Below, piece by piece: positions 44,730-53,569 of a stretch of DNA of 64,000 nucleotides. Every line of letters begins with the position of its first letter. Position 1 is the first letter of the stretch. This stretch comes from Psychrobacter sp. Cmf 22.2 (GTDB lineage Bacteria > Pseudomonadota > Gammaproteobacteria > Pseudomonadales > Moraxellaceae): the NCBI RefSeq assembly GCF_001921745.1, contig NZ_MRYA01000002.1, positions 62,001 through 126,000 of the forward strand. The letters are read 5' to 3'. The position numbers and the translations under genes were made by a program. Under the pieces are notes generated by a model. The model saw only the letters and a list, made by a program, of their open reading frames with translations. It did no database searches and was not told the DNA's origin.

Positions 44730-45647
44730 ATGGAACTTAGGCATTTACGCTACTTTGTGGCAGTAGCAGAAGAAAAAAGTTTCAATAAGGCCGCCGAACG
44801 TCTATTTATCTCACAACCTCCGCTTAGTCGGCAGATAAAACAATTGGAAGAAGAGATAGGAGTGACGCTCATTGATAGAGAAAATCGCCCTTTAAAACTT
44901 ACTGAAGCGGGGGAGTTTTTTTATGATCATGCCATTCAGATATTGACAAAATCAGACAATCTGCGTGCTATGACAATGCGTAAAGGCAACTTTGATAGCT
45001 CGTTATCTATAGGTTTTGTATCGTCAATACTGTATGGCATATTGCCAAGAGTGATTGCACGCTTTCGTGAGATTTATCCCAATATAAATATTAAGTTATA
45101 TGAGCTGAACTCTTGGCAGCAAACACAAGCGCTGACAGAAGGTAAAATAGATGTGGGTTTTGGCAGGCTTTTATTTGAAGATGCCTCTATTAGACGGTTG
45201 TTATTAAGAGAAGAAAGCTTAGTCGTCGCCGTCCCTTCTGGGCATCGTTTGGCACAAGAACAACAAACTGGCGTTCGCCTAATGGATTTAACAAACGAAA
45301 ATTTATTACTCTATCCAACCGCGCCGCGTCCTAGCTTTATTGATTATGTATTAGAGTTATTTGAAGCACGTAACCTAAAGGCGAATTATTTTACAGAAGT
45401 CCGTGAGTTACATATCGCTTTAGGTCTCGTAGCGGCAGGAGAAGGGCTGACCATCGTACCAAAGACGCTTGAGCATATGCGTAGTCAGGAGGTGGCTTAT
45501 ATCCCGTTTGAAGATGGGCTATTAACCTCTCCTATTGTCATGAGTGTGAAGCATTTTGATAAGTCGAAGTTATTAAAAACTTTATTAGCAGTCACTTACC
45601 AAATATACGATGAAGAAGGTTTTGACTACAAGCGTGAAGAAATATAA
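44730..45647 (+). CDS. catM: LysR-type regulator of the cat/ben cluster (CatM/BenM)
   Basis: A 305-residue LysR regulator. The N terminus MELRHLRYFVAVAEEKSFNKAAERL then ISQPPLSRQIKQLEEEIG is closely CatM/BenM-like, and the effector domain follows. Acinetobacter CatM responds to cis,cis-muconate and BenM to benzoate as well. GGAAGAG precedes the ATG. It is divergent from catB with an ATAC-N7-GTAT operator between. Whether one protein does the work of both CatM and BenM here is an inference; no second LysR gene lies next to benA. The stop region shows a small tandem duplication (CGTGAAGAAATATAAG / CGTGAAGAGATATAAG). Confidence 0.88.
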   Translation: MELRHLRYFVAVAEEKSFNKAAERLFISQPPLSRQIKQLEEEIGVTLIDRENRPLKLTEAGEFFYDHAIQILTKSDNLRAMTMRKGNFDSSLSIGFVSSILYGILPRVIARFREIYPNINIKLYELNSWQQTQALTEGKIDVGFGRLLFEDASIRRLLLREESLVVAVPSGHRLAQEQQTGVRLMDLTNENLLLYPTAPRPSFIDYVLELFEARNLKANYFTEVRELHIALGLVAAGEGLTIVPKTLEHMRSQEVAYIPFEDGLLTSPIVMSVKHFDKSKLLKTLLAVTYQIYDEEGFDYKREEI

Positions 45648-45689
45648 GAAACGTGAAGAGATATAAGCATTAACCATTAGGAATAGTGC

Positions 45690-46826
45690 TTATCTTATGC
45701 TTTGCCCCAGTTTAATAGCCGCGGCAATATTGGCCGCAGTGGTCTCGATATTTTGATAAGCGCTGCCTAACACCTTATCAAGAGTGTCCAGCTTTTGGAT
45801 ACTCGGAATGACGACGTCAAACCCAGTGGTCTGAGCTGGCGCAAGGCCGTCAACGCTACCGCAAATAGCGATCACGGGCTTGTGATTGGCTTTGGCAAGT
45901 TGACTGATACCGCCAGCGACTTTACCCATTAAAGTTTGTGCATCAAGTTTACCTTCGCCAGTGATGACCAGATCTGCATTAGCAATATGCTCTTCTAGAC
46001 TGACAGCCTCAGCGACGGTATCAAAGCCTGATTTAAGATTAGCGCCGCAAAAGGTCGTTAAGGCATAGCCAAGACCGCCTGCTGCCCCTGCGCCTGCGAT
46101 ATTTTGGTAATCCTGATAGCCGTGCTGTCCAGATACCATTGCAAAGTGACTCAAGGCTTTATCTAATAGCGCCACTTGCTCTGGATTGGCGCCTTTTTGT
46201 GGTCCAAAGATAGCACTGGCTCCTGAGGATCCGCATAACGGGTTGGTTACATCGCAGGCGACCTCAAAGACGGTATCTTGCAGCTTTGGATGAAGCTCTG
46301 CACCGTCTATCTGTTGCAAGTTGATAAACTCACTACCACCTTGTGCCAAAGGCTTGCCATCATGGTTATAGAAATTCATTCCTAAGGCCGTTGACATTCC
46401 CAAACCAGCATCGTTGGTGGCACTACCGCCCAGACCGATAATGATGCGTTTGACGCCCTCACTCAAAGCATCCGCAATAAGTTCGCCAACTCCGTAGCTG
46501 CTGGTAATGAGCGGATTGCGCTCATCCGTCTTCAATAGATGTAGACCGCAGGCGTGAGCGATTTCAATCACAGCTGTCTTGTTTTCTAATAACAGATACT
46601 TGGCAGTAATTGGTCGCATTAATGGATCGTTCACAACCACGTTTTTCCAGCGCCCGCCCAACACATACGAGAGCACCGCAGAGGTGCCTTCGCCGCCATC
46701 TGCCATGGGCAATAATGTATAGTCTGCATCAGGAAAAACCTGACTAAACCCAGATTGGATGGCGCGACAAACTTCTAGCGCTTCTAAGCTTTCTTTAAAC
46801 GAGTCAGGGGCGATTAAAATTTTCAT
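45690..46826 (-). CDS. Glycerate 2-kinase
   Basis: A 378-residue GlxK/GarK-family kinase that phosphorylates D-glycerate to 2-phosphoglycerate. It starts MKILIAPDSFKESLEALEV, with LPMADGGEGTS, GLGGSATNDAGLGMSTALG and GEGKLDAQTLMGKV all typical. It follows the GntP-type permease by 93 bases on the same strand and they form a glycerate uptake and phosphorylation unit. Full length. Confidence 0.93.
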   Translation of the reverse strand: MKILIAPDSFKESLEALEVCRAIQSGFSQVFPDADYTLLPMADGGEGTSAVLSYVLGGRWKNVVVNDPLMRPITAKYLLLENKTAVIEIAHACGLHLLKTDERNPLITSSYGVGELIADALSEGVKRIIIGLGGSATNDAGLGMSTALGMNFYNHDGKPLAQGGSEFINLQQIDGAELHPKLQDTVFEVACDVTNPLCGSSGASAIFGPQKGANPEQVALLDKALSHFAMVSGQHGYQDYQNIAGAGAAGGLGYALTTFCGANLKSGFDTVAEAVSLEEHIANADLVITGEGKLDAQTLMGKVAGGISQLAKANHKPVIAICGSVDGLAPAQTTGFDVVIPSIQKLDTLDKVLGSAYQNIETTAANIAAAIKLGQSIR

Positions 46827-46919
46827 GAAGCTCTCTTGGAATATCTAAGTAAAAATAAAGTGGCTAAGCAAGATTCTTTTATAAACGCTATTCTCTAGCA
46901 ATTTATTTAATAAAATTAG

Positions 46920-48278
46920 TTAAATAAATACCAAAGTTAATAACCAGATAAACAATATGCTGGTAATACCTTGAATACCGGTAGCCATTGAATGAGCTTT
47001 ATAAGCTTGTGCCACACTCATACGACTAAACTGGCTGACAATCCAAAAGAAGCTGTCATTAGCGTGCGAGATGGTCATCGCGCCTGCGCCAATCGCCATC
47101 ACACAAAACACCCGTCCAAGCTCACTGTCGAGACCAATTTGACCCAATAACGGTGCGACCATCGCTGAGGTGGTGACCAATGCAACTGTGGTTGAGCCTT
47201 GAGCAGTTTTTAGCGCAGCAGACACAATAAATGGCATAAAAATACCGAGCCCTAATGCGGACAAAGTAGTACCTAAATAGTCGCCTATTGGCGTGACTTT
47301 TAGCATCGCACCAAATGCACCGCCAGCCCCAGTAATCAAAAGGATTGGTGCTGCTACGACTAGACCTTGAGAGATCGCATCACTAACTTGTTGCGTCTTC
47401 TCTTTACCATTTATTAATAAAAATGATAAAAACAGACCGATAAGTAGGGCGGTAAGTGGATTACCAATAAATATGAGTATGTCAGCCAATAAGCCCTCTC
47501 CTAAAGGGGCGGTAGGGAAGTTGGCAATAGAAGACAAACAAATCAATACGATAGGAACAATAATAGGCAAAAAAGCCTTGGTCGCAGAAGGCATACTATT
47601 ATAGTCTTCACGAGACTTCATGTTGGCTGGCACAGTTGCTGCAGGGGCGTTTTCGGCATCTATATTGTCTGGTTCGACATTAAGGAAACGGTTTGACCAC
47701 AACCAGCCCGCCAATACAGCGACGGCCGTGACGACAACACCAACCATAATGACCAAACCTAAATTTGACTCTAATCCTAAGTTCCCAGCTGCAGCAATGG
47801 GTCCTGGAGTAGGTGGTACAAATGTATGGGTGGCATATAGGCCAGTTGCTAAAGCAATACTCATGGCCACGCTTGATACTTTTAAGCGCTCGGCTAAAGA
47901 TTCTTTTAACGAGTTTAGAATGATAAATCCTGAATCACAGAATACAGGAATTGAGACGACGGCGCCGACAATAGACATGGTCAGCGTAGGAAAGCGTGGC
48001 CCTAAAAAGTTAATAACCGTTTCGGCCATTACAATTGCTGCGCCCGTCTTTTCAAGAATTAACCCGATAATAGTACCAAATACAATCACTAGACCAATGT
48101 AACCTAAGATGCCACCAAATCCATCAGAGATAGTCTTAGCAACGGTATCAAGGGGCACTTGATAAAATAGCGCTACCAAAAATGCCGATAGTATCAATAC
48201 TAAAAAAGGATGCCATTTTAATTTTGCGGTGGCAAAAATAATAAAAAGAATGGTTAATACAAGCCAAAATACTATCAT
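46920..48278 (-). CDS. GntP-family permease (glycerate/gluconate type)
   Basis: A 452-residue transporter of the GntP family with about 12-14 membrane helices. Family blocks: FCDSGFIILNSLKESL, GLYATHTFVPPTPGPIAAAGNLG, and the C-terminal HANDSFFWIVSQFSRM. The glycerate kinase behind it suggests that D-glycerate is carried, but gluconate or related hydroxyacids are possible. Confidence 0.9.
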   Translation of the reverse strand: MIVFWLVLTILFIIFATAKLKWHPFLVLILSAFLVALFYQVPLDTVAKTISDGFGGILGYIGLVIVFGTIIGLILEKTGAAIVMAETVINFLGPRFPTLTMSIVGAVVSIPVFCDSGFIILNSLKESLAERLKVSSVAMSIALATGLYATHTFVPPTPGPIAAAGNLGLESNLGLVIMVGVVVTAVAVLAGWLWSNRFLNVEPDNIDAENAPAATVPANMKSREDYNSMPSATKAFLPIIVPIVLICLSSIANFPTAPLGEGLLADILIFIGNPLTALLIGLFLSFLLINGKEKTQQVSDAISQGLVVAAPILLITGAGGAFGAMLKVTPIGDYLGTTLSALGLGIFMPFIVSAALKTAQGSTTVALVTTSAMVAPLLGQIGLDSELGRVFCVMAIGAGAMTISHANDSFFWIVSQFSRMSVAQAYKAHSMATGIQGITSILFIWLLTLVFI

Positions 48279-48502
48279 GACTATCTCTATTTGGTTGATA
48301 TCTTAGTTAACTATCAATGCAGCTATAATTTAATCAGGCATCAATAGCGATATAGATTTTTAAAAGGGCATATTCTATAGTAAATACATGCTGCTAGGAA
48401 ATCTATTCGACAAGGTATTCAACGCAGATATGCCTTTGTTAATGGTAAAAATCCTATACTCTGCTAGTATGTGGTTTTTGTTTTATATGCATTAACTTCA
48501 GG

Positions 48503-49570
48503 ATGACTGCTTTGACCACATTTACACTACCAACCATTGCCAATATAGAAAATAATGACCTACGTCAGCAGCTACAACAAATTATAGACCTTAAAACCAA
48601 ACCACTTGGCGCGCTGGGTCGTTTAGAGTCGCTGGCGCTGCAAATCGGTATGATTCAAGGGACGACGAGGCCGCAGATTTATCAGCCGCAAATTCGAGTA
48701 TTTGCCGCCGATCATGGTTTAACTAAGCATGGCACCTCAGCCTATCCAAGTGCCGTCACCGCGCAGATGGTTTATAACTTTTTGCAGGGTGGTGCTGCTA
48801 TCAATGTCTTGGCGCGTCAGCATGATATCGAGCTAAAGGTCGTCGATGCTGGGGTAGATGCAGACTTTGCCAATTCTTCTTTTAAAGACCATCCACAATT
48901 GCTCGATTATAAAGTTCGTCATGGTAGCCGAGACGCGCTCACAGAGCCCGCCATGACAGCAGAAGAGTGCTTAGCTGCACTAGAAAACGGTATGAAAGTG
49001 GTTAAAGGCTTGGCGGGTAATTTGCTCATCGTCGGTGAGATGGGCATCGGTAATACCTCAGCGGCGAGTCTTTTGCTGGCGAGATTAGGTGATGTACCGA
49101 TTGCTGATTGTATTGGTCGTGGTACCGGTCTCGATGATGCAGGGCTACAGCATAAGACGAATGTTTTAACGCAAGTATTGGCGCGTCATAATGAGACACA
49201 GTCTCCATTGGACGCGCTCGCGGCATTAGGTGGGCTTGAGATCGCCATGATGGCAGGGGCGCTGATTCAGGCCGCTAGCGAACGCCGTATTTTATTAATC
49301 GATGGTTTTATTGCCAGCAGTGCGTTATTGGCTGCCGAGCATCTAGCGCCAGGTGTCGCTCAATATGCTATTTTCGCCCATCATTCAGTCGAGCCAGGGC
49401 ATGCGCATTTATTAAAATTACTAAATGCTGAGCCATTACTTAATATGGGTATGCGTTTGGGCGAAGGTAGTGGCGCGGCGCTTGCTTATCCTCTATTGCA
49501 GTCCGCTTGTGCCATTATCAATGAGATGGCAAGTTTTAGTGATGCTGGCATTAGTGAGCAAAACAGCTAA
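48503..49570 (+). CDS. cobT: Nicotinate-nucleotide--dimethylbenzimidazole phosphoribosyltransferase
   Basis: A 355-residue CobT that activates 5,6-dimethylbenzimidazole to alpha-ribazole phosphate in cobalamin lower-loop assembly. Motifs include KTKPLGALGRLESLA, RVFAADHGLTKHGTSAYP, VGEMGIGNTSAAS and GRGTGLDD. The stop codon overlaps the cobS start (TAATG), so translation is coupled. No cobalamin riboswitch sequence was found in the 224 bases upstream. Confidence 0.95.
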   Translation: MTALTTFTLPTIANIENNDLRQQLQQIIDLKTKPLGALGRLESLALQIGMIQGTTRPQIYQPQIRVFAADHGLTKHGTSAYPSAVTAQMVYNFLQGGAAINVLARQHDIELKVVDAGVDADFANSSFKDHPQLLDYKVRHGSRDALTEPAMTAEECLAALENGMKVVKGLAGNLLIVGEMGIGNTSAASLLLARLGDVPIADCIGRGTGLDDAGLQHKTNVLTQVLARHNETQSPLDALAALGGLEIAMMAGALIQAASERRILLIDGFIASSALLAAEHLAPGVAQYAIFAHHSVEPGHAHLLKLLNAEPLLNMGMRLGEGSGAALAYPLLQSACAIINEMASFSDAGISEQNS

Positions 49571-50466
49571 TGTCACAGTTATCAAAAAAGCCATCTAAAC
49601 AATCATCAAAACAGCCATTCAATCGACCAAAGCCGTCACAGCAGTCTTCGCCTAAAAGCATTGGTCAATTCATAAAGCACGAATGGACACTGTTACTGGT
49701 TGCCATGCAGTTTTTAACGCGATTACCCGTACCGCCATTCAAAAATTATAATCCGCAGTGGTTACACCAAAGCAGCCGTCATTTCCCTGCAGTCGGTTTG
49801 CTGGTTGGGCTACTTTGCGCTGGCGTGTTTTGGCTTGCCAGTGTGCTATTTACGCCCTTAGTTGCTGCGGTGCTAAGTACGGTATTCGGGATTAAGCTCA
49901 CGGGCGCTTTTCACGAAGACGGTCTTGCCGATAGCTGTGATGGTTTGGGCGGCGGTCTGACTCGTGAGCGTACTTTAACCATCATGAAAGACTCGCGTTT
50001 AGGGACATATGGCGTGTTAGGTCTGGTGTCAGCATTATTGCTAAAAATCTCCTTATTAGCCGCTATGCCGTTATCGGTGGCTATCGTTGCACTGATTATT
50101 GGTCATACCGCGTCGCGCTTATTATGCATTAGCTTGCTTGCGCTGCTGCCGTATGGCGGTGAGATAGAGCATGCTAAAGCCAAACCGATGGCGCAGCAGT
50201 TGACACCGCTACAAGGGTTTTTCAGTAGTGGTTGGTTGCTAATGGCAGGAGTTTTAGTAATGGTTACATTTCCTAATGCCATACAGCAGATTAGCATCGG
50301 TCAGTGGTTATTGGCTTTGGTGTTGGCTTTAGTTGCCACTGATTATATGCGGCGCTTATTACGTAGGCGTCTGGATGGCTATACGGGTGATGGACTAGGG
50401 GCGACACAACAGCTGAGTGAAGTTGCCATTTATGCAGGTTTGGCAGCGACTATACCTTTTTTATAA
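49570..50466 (+). CDS. cobS: Adenosylcobinamide-GDP ribazoletransferase
   Basis: A 298-residue polytopic enzyme that joins adenosylcobinamide-GDP and alpha-ribazole. FLTRLPVPPF, FHEDGLADSCDGLGGG and DSRLGTYGVLGL are the family blocks. The first 35 or so residues are an unusual polar extension rich in Ser, Gln, Lys and Pro before the conserved domain; a later start is not supported by the sequence. The following gene is separated by a repeat element. Confidence 0.93.
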   Translation: MSQLSKKPSKQSSKQPFNRPKPSQQSSPKSIGQFIKHEWTLLLVAMQFLTRLPVPPFKNYNPQWLHQSSRHFPAVGLLVGLLCAGVFWLASVLFTPLVAAVLSTVFGIKLTGAFHEDGLADSCDGLGGGLTRERTLTIMKDSRLGTYGVLGLVSALLLKISLLAAMPLSVAIVALIIGHTASRLLCISLLALLPYGGEIEHAKAKPMAQQLTPLQGFFSSGWLLMAGVLVMVTFPNAIQQISIGQWLLALVLALVATDYMRRLLRRRLDGYTGDGLGATQQLSEVAIYAGLAATIPFL

Positions 50467-50528
50467 TTCAAAAGAAATCTAAAGTATATAATCAGTCCTA
50501 AATGAAATGAGTACAAGTATCATAACGC

Positions 50529-50599
50529 GCTACTGGGTAAATTTTCCTTGCTTGCTGTGCCTGCGCAGACAGATGCTACGAAAAATTTATCCCAGTAGC
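50529..50599 (+). repeat. Covarying palindromic repeat, copy H
   Basis: GCTACTGGG (50529-50537) pairs with CCCAGTAGC (50591-50599), with the inner AAATTTT / AAAATTT stem. The core is CCTTGCTTGCTGTGC then GCAGACAGATGCTACG. It lies between cobS and the phosphatase gene. Confidence 0.88.
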
Positions 50600-50651
50600 A
50601 CTGTGTGCGTTTTATAGCGGATTGGCTACAAAGAAGAAGGCTAATTGATCA

Positions 50652-51212
50652 ATGACTCTTTATATCTGGCGTCATCCTAAACCCATTGCTGCTGAGGGTA
50701 TCTGTATCGGTCAGACGGATATCAGAGTAGATAGGCGTAAATTAAAACGCCTTGCCAATCAAATCGAGCGCTTTACTCGTGTTCATCAATTGCCTAAAGT
50801 CATTTGGGTAAGCCCATTACAACGCTCACTAAAAGTCGGACAGATATTGTCGCAACGTGGCTTTCAATGTCGAATTGCGCCAGAGCTTGCAGAGATTGAT
50901 TTTGGCGAATGGGATGGTCGCCCTTGGGAGCAAATCGCTAAGCAAGAGATTGATGATTGGTGTGATAACTTTGCGCACTTTGCGCCCGATAATGGCGAAA
51001 GTTTGCAGCAGCTATTTGACCGTGTTAAAGGGTGGTTGAATAAAGTCTCGACTGAATCCAATCACACCCCAATACTAGCGGTTGGTCATGCAGGCTGGAT
51101 TAATGCTGCCAAGATGATTGATGCTGGCCAAGATATACCGCAGATAGCTGCTGATTGGCCATCTTCAGTTGCTTATAGGGAGTGTAGTTATTTGAGGTTT
51201 TCGGGCCTTTAG
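50652..51212 (+). CDS. Histidine phosphatase family protein, CobC-like alpha-ribazole phosphatase
   Basis: A 186-residue phosphoglycerate-mutase-fold phosphatase. The catalytic motif reads RHPKP near the N terminus (the usual RHG with Pro in third place), SPLQRSLKVGQIL holds the second Arg, EIDFGEWDG the acid, and AVGHAGWI the second His. GQTDI near residue 27 is usual for CobC. Its position after cobT and cobS supports dephosphorylation of alpha-ribazole phosphate or adenosylcobalamin 5'-phosphate. cobU is not in this window. Confidence 0.82.
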   Translation: MTLYIWRHPKPIAAEGICIGQTDIRVDRRKLKRLANQIERFTRVHQLPKVIWVSPLQRSLKVGQILSQRGFQCRIAPELAEIDFGEWDGRPWEQIAKQEIDDWCDNFAHFAPDNGESLQQLFDRVKGWLNKVSTESNHTPILAVGHAGWINAAKMIDAGQDIPQIAADWPSSVAYRECSYLRFSGL

Positions 51213-51219
51213 CTATGGT

Positions 51220-52011
51220 TTATTTTTTTCTAAACGGCATCACGAGCAACCCCCATAGTGAGGCGTTTTGTTTGGGTGATGGATATTCTTTTAGCCCAAT
51301 GTCTAGCTCGTTATCAGACTTCTGCGCAGCGCCTTTATAACTACCAAAAATCCAATCCCACCAGATGACGCTAAAACCATAGTTTGAATTGGTCTCACTG
51401 CCGCGCTGACTGTGGTGAATACGGTGCAAAATCTGCGTCATCAATACGAGGCGCGCAGGTTTTTCAATGGCAGGTGGCAGACGAATATTGGCATGATTAA
51501 ACATTGCCAAGCTATTTAGCGCAATCTCAAATATCAGCACTGCAATGGCAGGAACGCCCAATAAGCTGACGGCAACGAGCTTCACTAAAATGCTTAAGAC
51601 AATCTCAATGGGATGAAACCTTAAGCCTGTGCTAGCGTCGATATGCGCATCAGCATGATGGACTTTATGCAAACGCCATAAAATAGGCACACGATGAAAT
51701 AATCGGTGCTGCCAGTAAATAATAATGTCGAGCAATATTAAGCTTAATACGATGACTAGGAAGCTTGGCAAATCAATTATATTGAATAGACCAATTCCAT
51801 GCTGCTGATTATAAAGTGCCACAGCCGTTAGACCCACAGGCACTGCTAGGCGAGCAATAACAGATGACGCAAACACCAAACCAAAGTTAGCAAACCAGCG
51901 TTTACGGTTTTTGATGGGCGCGGTGCGGGCAGGCATGCGCCATTCAATCAGCATCATAATCACTAAAATGCTCAAAAAGAATCCAAGCCGCCACCATACT
52001 TCGTTAGTCAT
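51220..52011 (-). CDS. Sterol desaturase / fatty acid hydroxylase family protein
   Basis: A 263-residue integral membrane di-iron hydroxylase-like protein. His boxes are HRLFHRVPILWRLHKVHHAD (HX3H and HXXHH) and HRIHHSQ (HXXHH), with SNYGFSVIWWDWIFGSY typical of the C terminus. Four membrane helices are likely. It is 33 bases behind the phosphatidyltransferase gene, so a lipid-modifying role fits; the actual substrate is unknown. Confidence 0.86.
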   Translation of the reverse strand: MTNEVWWRLGFFLSILVIMMLIEWRMPARTAPIKNRKRWFANFGLVFASSVIARLAVPVGLTAVALYNQQHGIGLFNIIDLPSFLVIVLSLILLDIIIYWQHRLFHRVPILWRLHKVHHADAHIDASTGLRFHPIEIVLSILVKLVAVSLLGVPAIAVLIFEIALNSLAMFNHANIRLPPAIEKPARLVLMTQILHRIHHSQRGSETNSNYGFSVIWWDWIFGSYKGAAQKSDNELDIGLKEYPSPKQNASLWGLLVMPFRKK

Positions 52012-52044
52012 TGCTTACCTCTTGATTTGTACAAACTGCATACT

Positions 52045-52674
52045 TTAATGAGCATCTGCTTCTAGTTGTTTAAGGGTATGATAACCGCCATGGATACGGG
52101 TAAAAATCGTAATCGCGCAGGCAGTTGCAAAGATGCTAGCGAGTAGCACAAAGTGCTGCGGCCAAATGCAAAAGGCAACAAACAGCGCAATAGTCTCAGT
52201 GCCTTCTGTCAAACCATTTAAATAGTAAAAGCTTTTATATTTAAACTGTGGTTTATCCAGTTTAAACTTTTCGGCAGCAATCGCAAATGCCAAAAAGCTG
52301 GAGCCTGTACCAATGAAAGCGGCGAGTAACAATGCACCTGCAATGGCGTTTTGTTCAGGGTTTGCCAAGATAAATCCCAGCGGCACTGCTGCATAAAAGA
52401 GAAAATCAAGCGTAATATCTAAGTAGCCGCCTGCGCTTGAGCTTTGCTTAGCATGGCGAGCGAGAGCGCCATCAAGACCATCAAAAATACGATTTAATAC
52501 AATCGCCGCCAGTGCGCCATACCACAGCTCAAACGCTAGCAGTGGCAACGCTAACATGCCGATTAAGAAGCCCGCTACCGTGAGCTGATCAGCGGTGATG
52601 CCGCGCTTGTGCAAGACAACGACCACAGGGGCGAGCATTGGCTTAATCATGGGCGTAAGAAACTTGTCTAGCAT
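52045..52674 (-). CDS. CDP-alcohol phosphatidyltransferase family protein, YnjF-like
   Basis: A 209-residue, six-helix membrane enzyme with the signature DGLDGALARH...GGYLDITLDF (DGX2ARX8GX3DX3D). Such enzymes transfer a phosphatidyl group to an alcohol. In E. coli a related gene, ynjF, also ends the ynjBCDEF cluster, and here it follows the same transporter genes, so YnjF-like is a good label. The acceptor alcohol is unknown. Confidence 0.85.
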   Translation of the reverse strand: MLDKFLTPMIKPMLAPVVVVLHKRGITADQLTVAGFLIGMLALPLLAFELWYGALAAIVLNRIFDGLDGALARHAKQSSSAGGYLDITLDFLFYAAVPLGFILANPEQNAIAGALLLAAFIGTGSSFLAFAIAAEKFKLDKPQFKYKSFYYLNGLTEGTETIALFVAFCIWPQHFVLLASIFATACAITIFTRIHGGYHTLKQLEADAH

Positions 52675-52732
52675 GCGCTTGCCTTTTGTATTTCGCTTTG
52701 GTGTTTAAGGTTATAATTCTAAGACTATAGGT

Positions 52733-53383
52733 CTAAAACGACAGACCTAAATGAATCACTTTCCCCTTTGCGGCTTCAGCATCGCTATGGTCGTGCGTGA
52801 CCATGATAGCGGGCAGTTTATGGGTGCGGATTTGCTCAAATACCAATTGGCGCGTATCTACTCGTAGCTGGGTATCGAGCTTGCTAAAAGGCTCGTCTAG
52901 CAGTATCGCTTTTGGCTCGCTCAATAGCGTTCTAAGTAGCGCCACTCGTGCTTGTTGCCCGCCCGATAAATTGTCAGGATGACGATTTTCCATGCCCGCT
53001 AGCCCCACTTGTGCCAGCGCCTGTTCTATTTTTTCACTACGCTGTTTTCTATCGCCCATTTTATTACTTTTAGGCATCGCAAAAGCAATATTACCCGCTA
53101 CTGATAAATGCGAAAACAGTAGTGCATCTTGATACAGTACCCCAATATGACGCAGGTGCGTCGGCAGATGGCTTACATTTTTATCATTTAGCCAGACCTC
53201 ACCAGTAGCGGTAAAACCGTTTGGTAAAGTACCTGTTAGCCAGTTCAATAAGCTCGATTTACCACTGCCAGATGGGCCCATGACGGTCAATATTTCACCA
53301 CCAGCAATTTGCTCATCTAGGCTGAGTAATAGCGTGCCTTCTCGATATAACTGTAAGTCTTTTATCTGTAACGATGATTGCAT
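52733..53383 (-). CDS. ABC transporter ATP-binding protein, YnjD-like
   Basis: A 216-residue ATPase, the same size as E. coli YnjD. Walker A is GPSGSGKSSLL, the signature LSGGQQARVALLR and Walker B AILLDEPFSKLD, with switch His in MVTHDHSDA. The start at 53383 (MQSSLQIKDL) is chosen because upstream codons are untypical. A 71-bp palindrome lies between it and the permease gene. It should energise the permease encoded upstream. Confidence 0.9.
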   Translation of the reverse strand: MQSSLQIKDLQLYREGTLLLSLDEQIAGGEILTVMGPSGSGKSSLLNWLTGTLPNGFTATGEVWLNDKNVSHLPTHLRHIGVLYQDALLFSHLSVAGNIAFAMPKSNKMGDRKQRSEKIEQALAQVGLAGMENRHPDNLSGGQQARVALLRTLLSEPKAILLDEPFSKLDTQLRVDTRQLVFEQIRTHKLPAIMVTHDHSDAEAAKGKVIHLGLSF

Positions 53384-53457
53384 CAAGGACCCTTTATGTA
53401 CGTTTTTAACGACTGATATTTTCACAGCTACCTGACTCTTAATTTAGTATGGACGAA

Positions 53458-53528
53458 CGTAGGCTGTGGCTTTAGCCCAGCATTTTGCTTTTGCAAAGAT
53501 TTAAGCTGAGCTAAAGCCACAGCCTACG
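53458..53528. repeat. Long hairpin element between the permease and ATPase genes
   Basis: A 19-bp perfect inverted repeat starts at CGTAGGCTGTGGC... (53458-53476) and returns as GCTAAAGCCACAGCC... (53510-53528); CAGC/GCTG inside pair further. It has no T-run and is not like the other repeats. Confidence 0.85.
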
Positions 53529-53569
53529 CCAACTGTTTCTTTAAAGTGGAGCGCTTATAGATGTTATTT

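Noticed and set aside
47620..48102. 160-codon open frame antisense to the GntP-type permease
   Set aside because: Typical shadow of a hydrophobic coding sequence, without ribosome site or recognisable motifs.
48279..48502. Possible cobalamin riboswitch before cobT
   Set aside because: No B12-box-like sequence or the expected conserved stems were found in the 224 bases.
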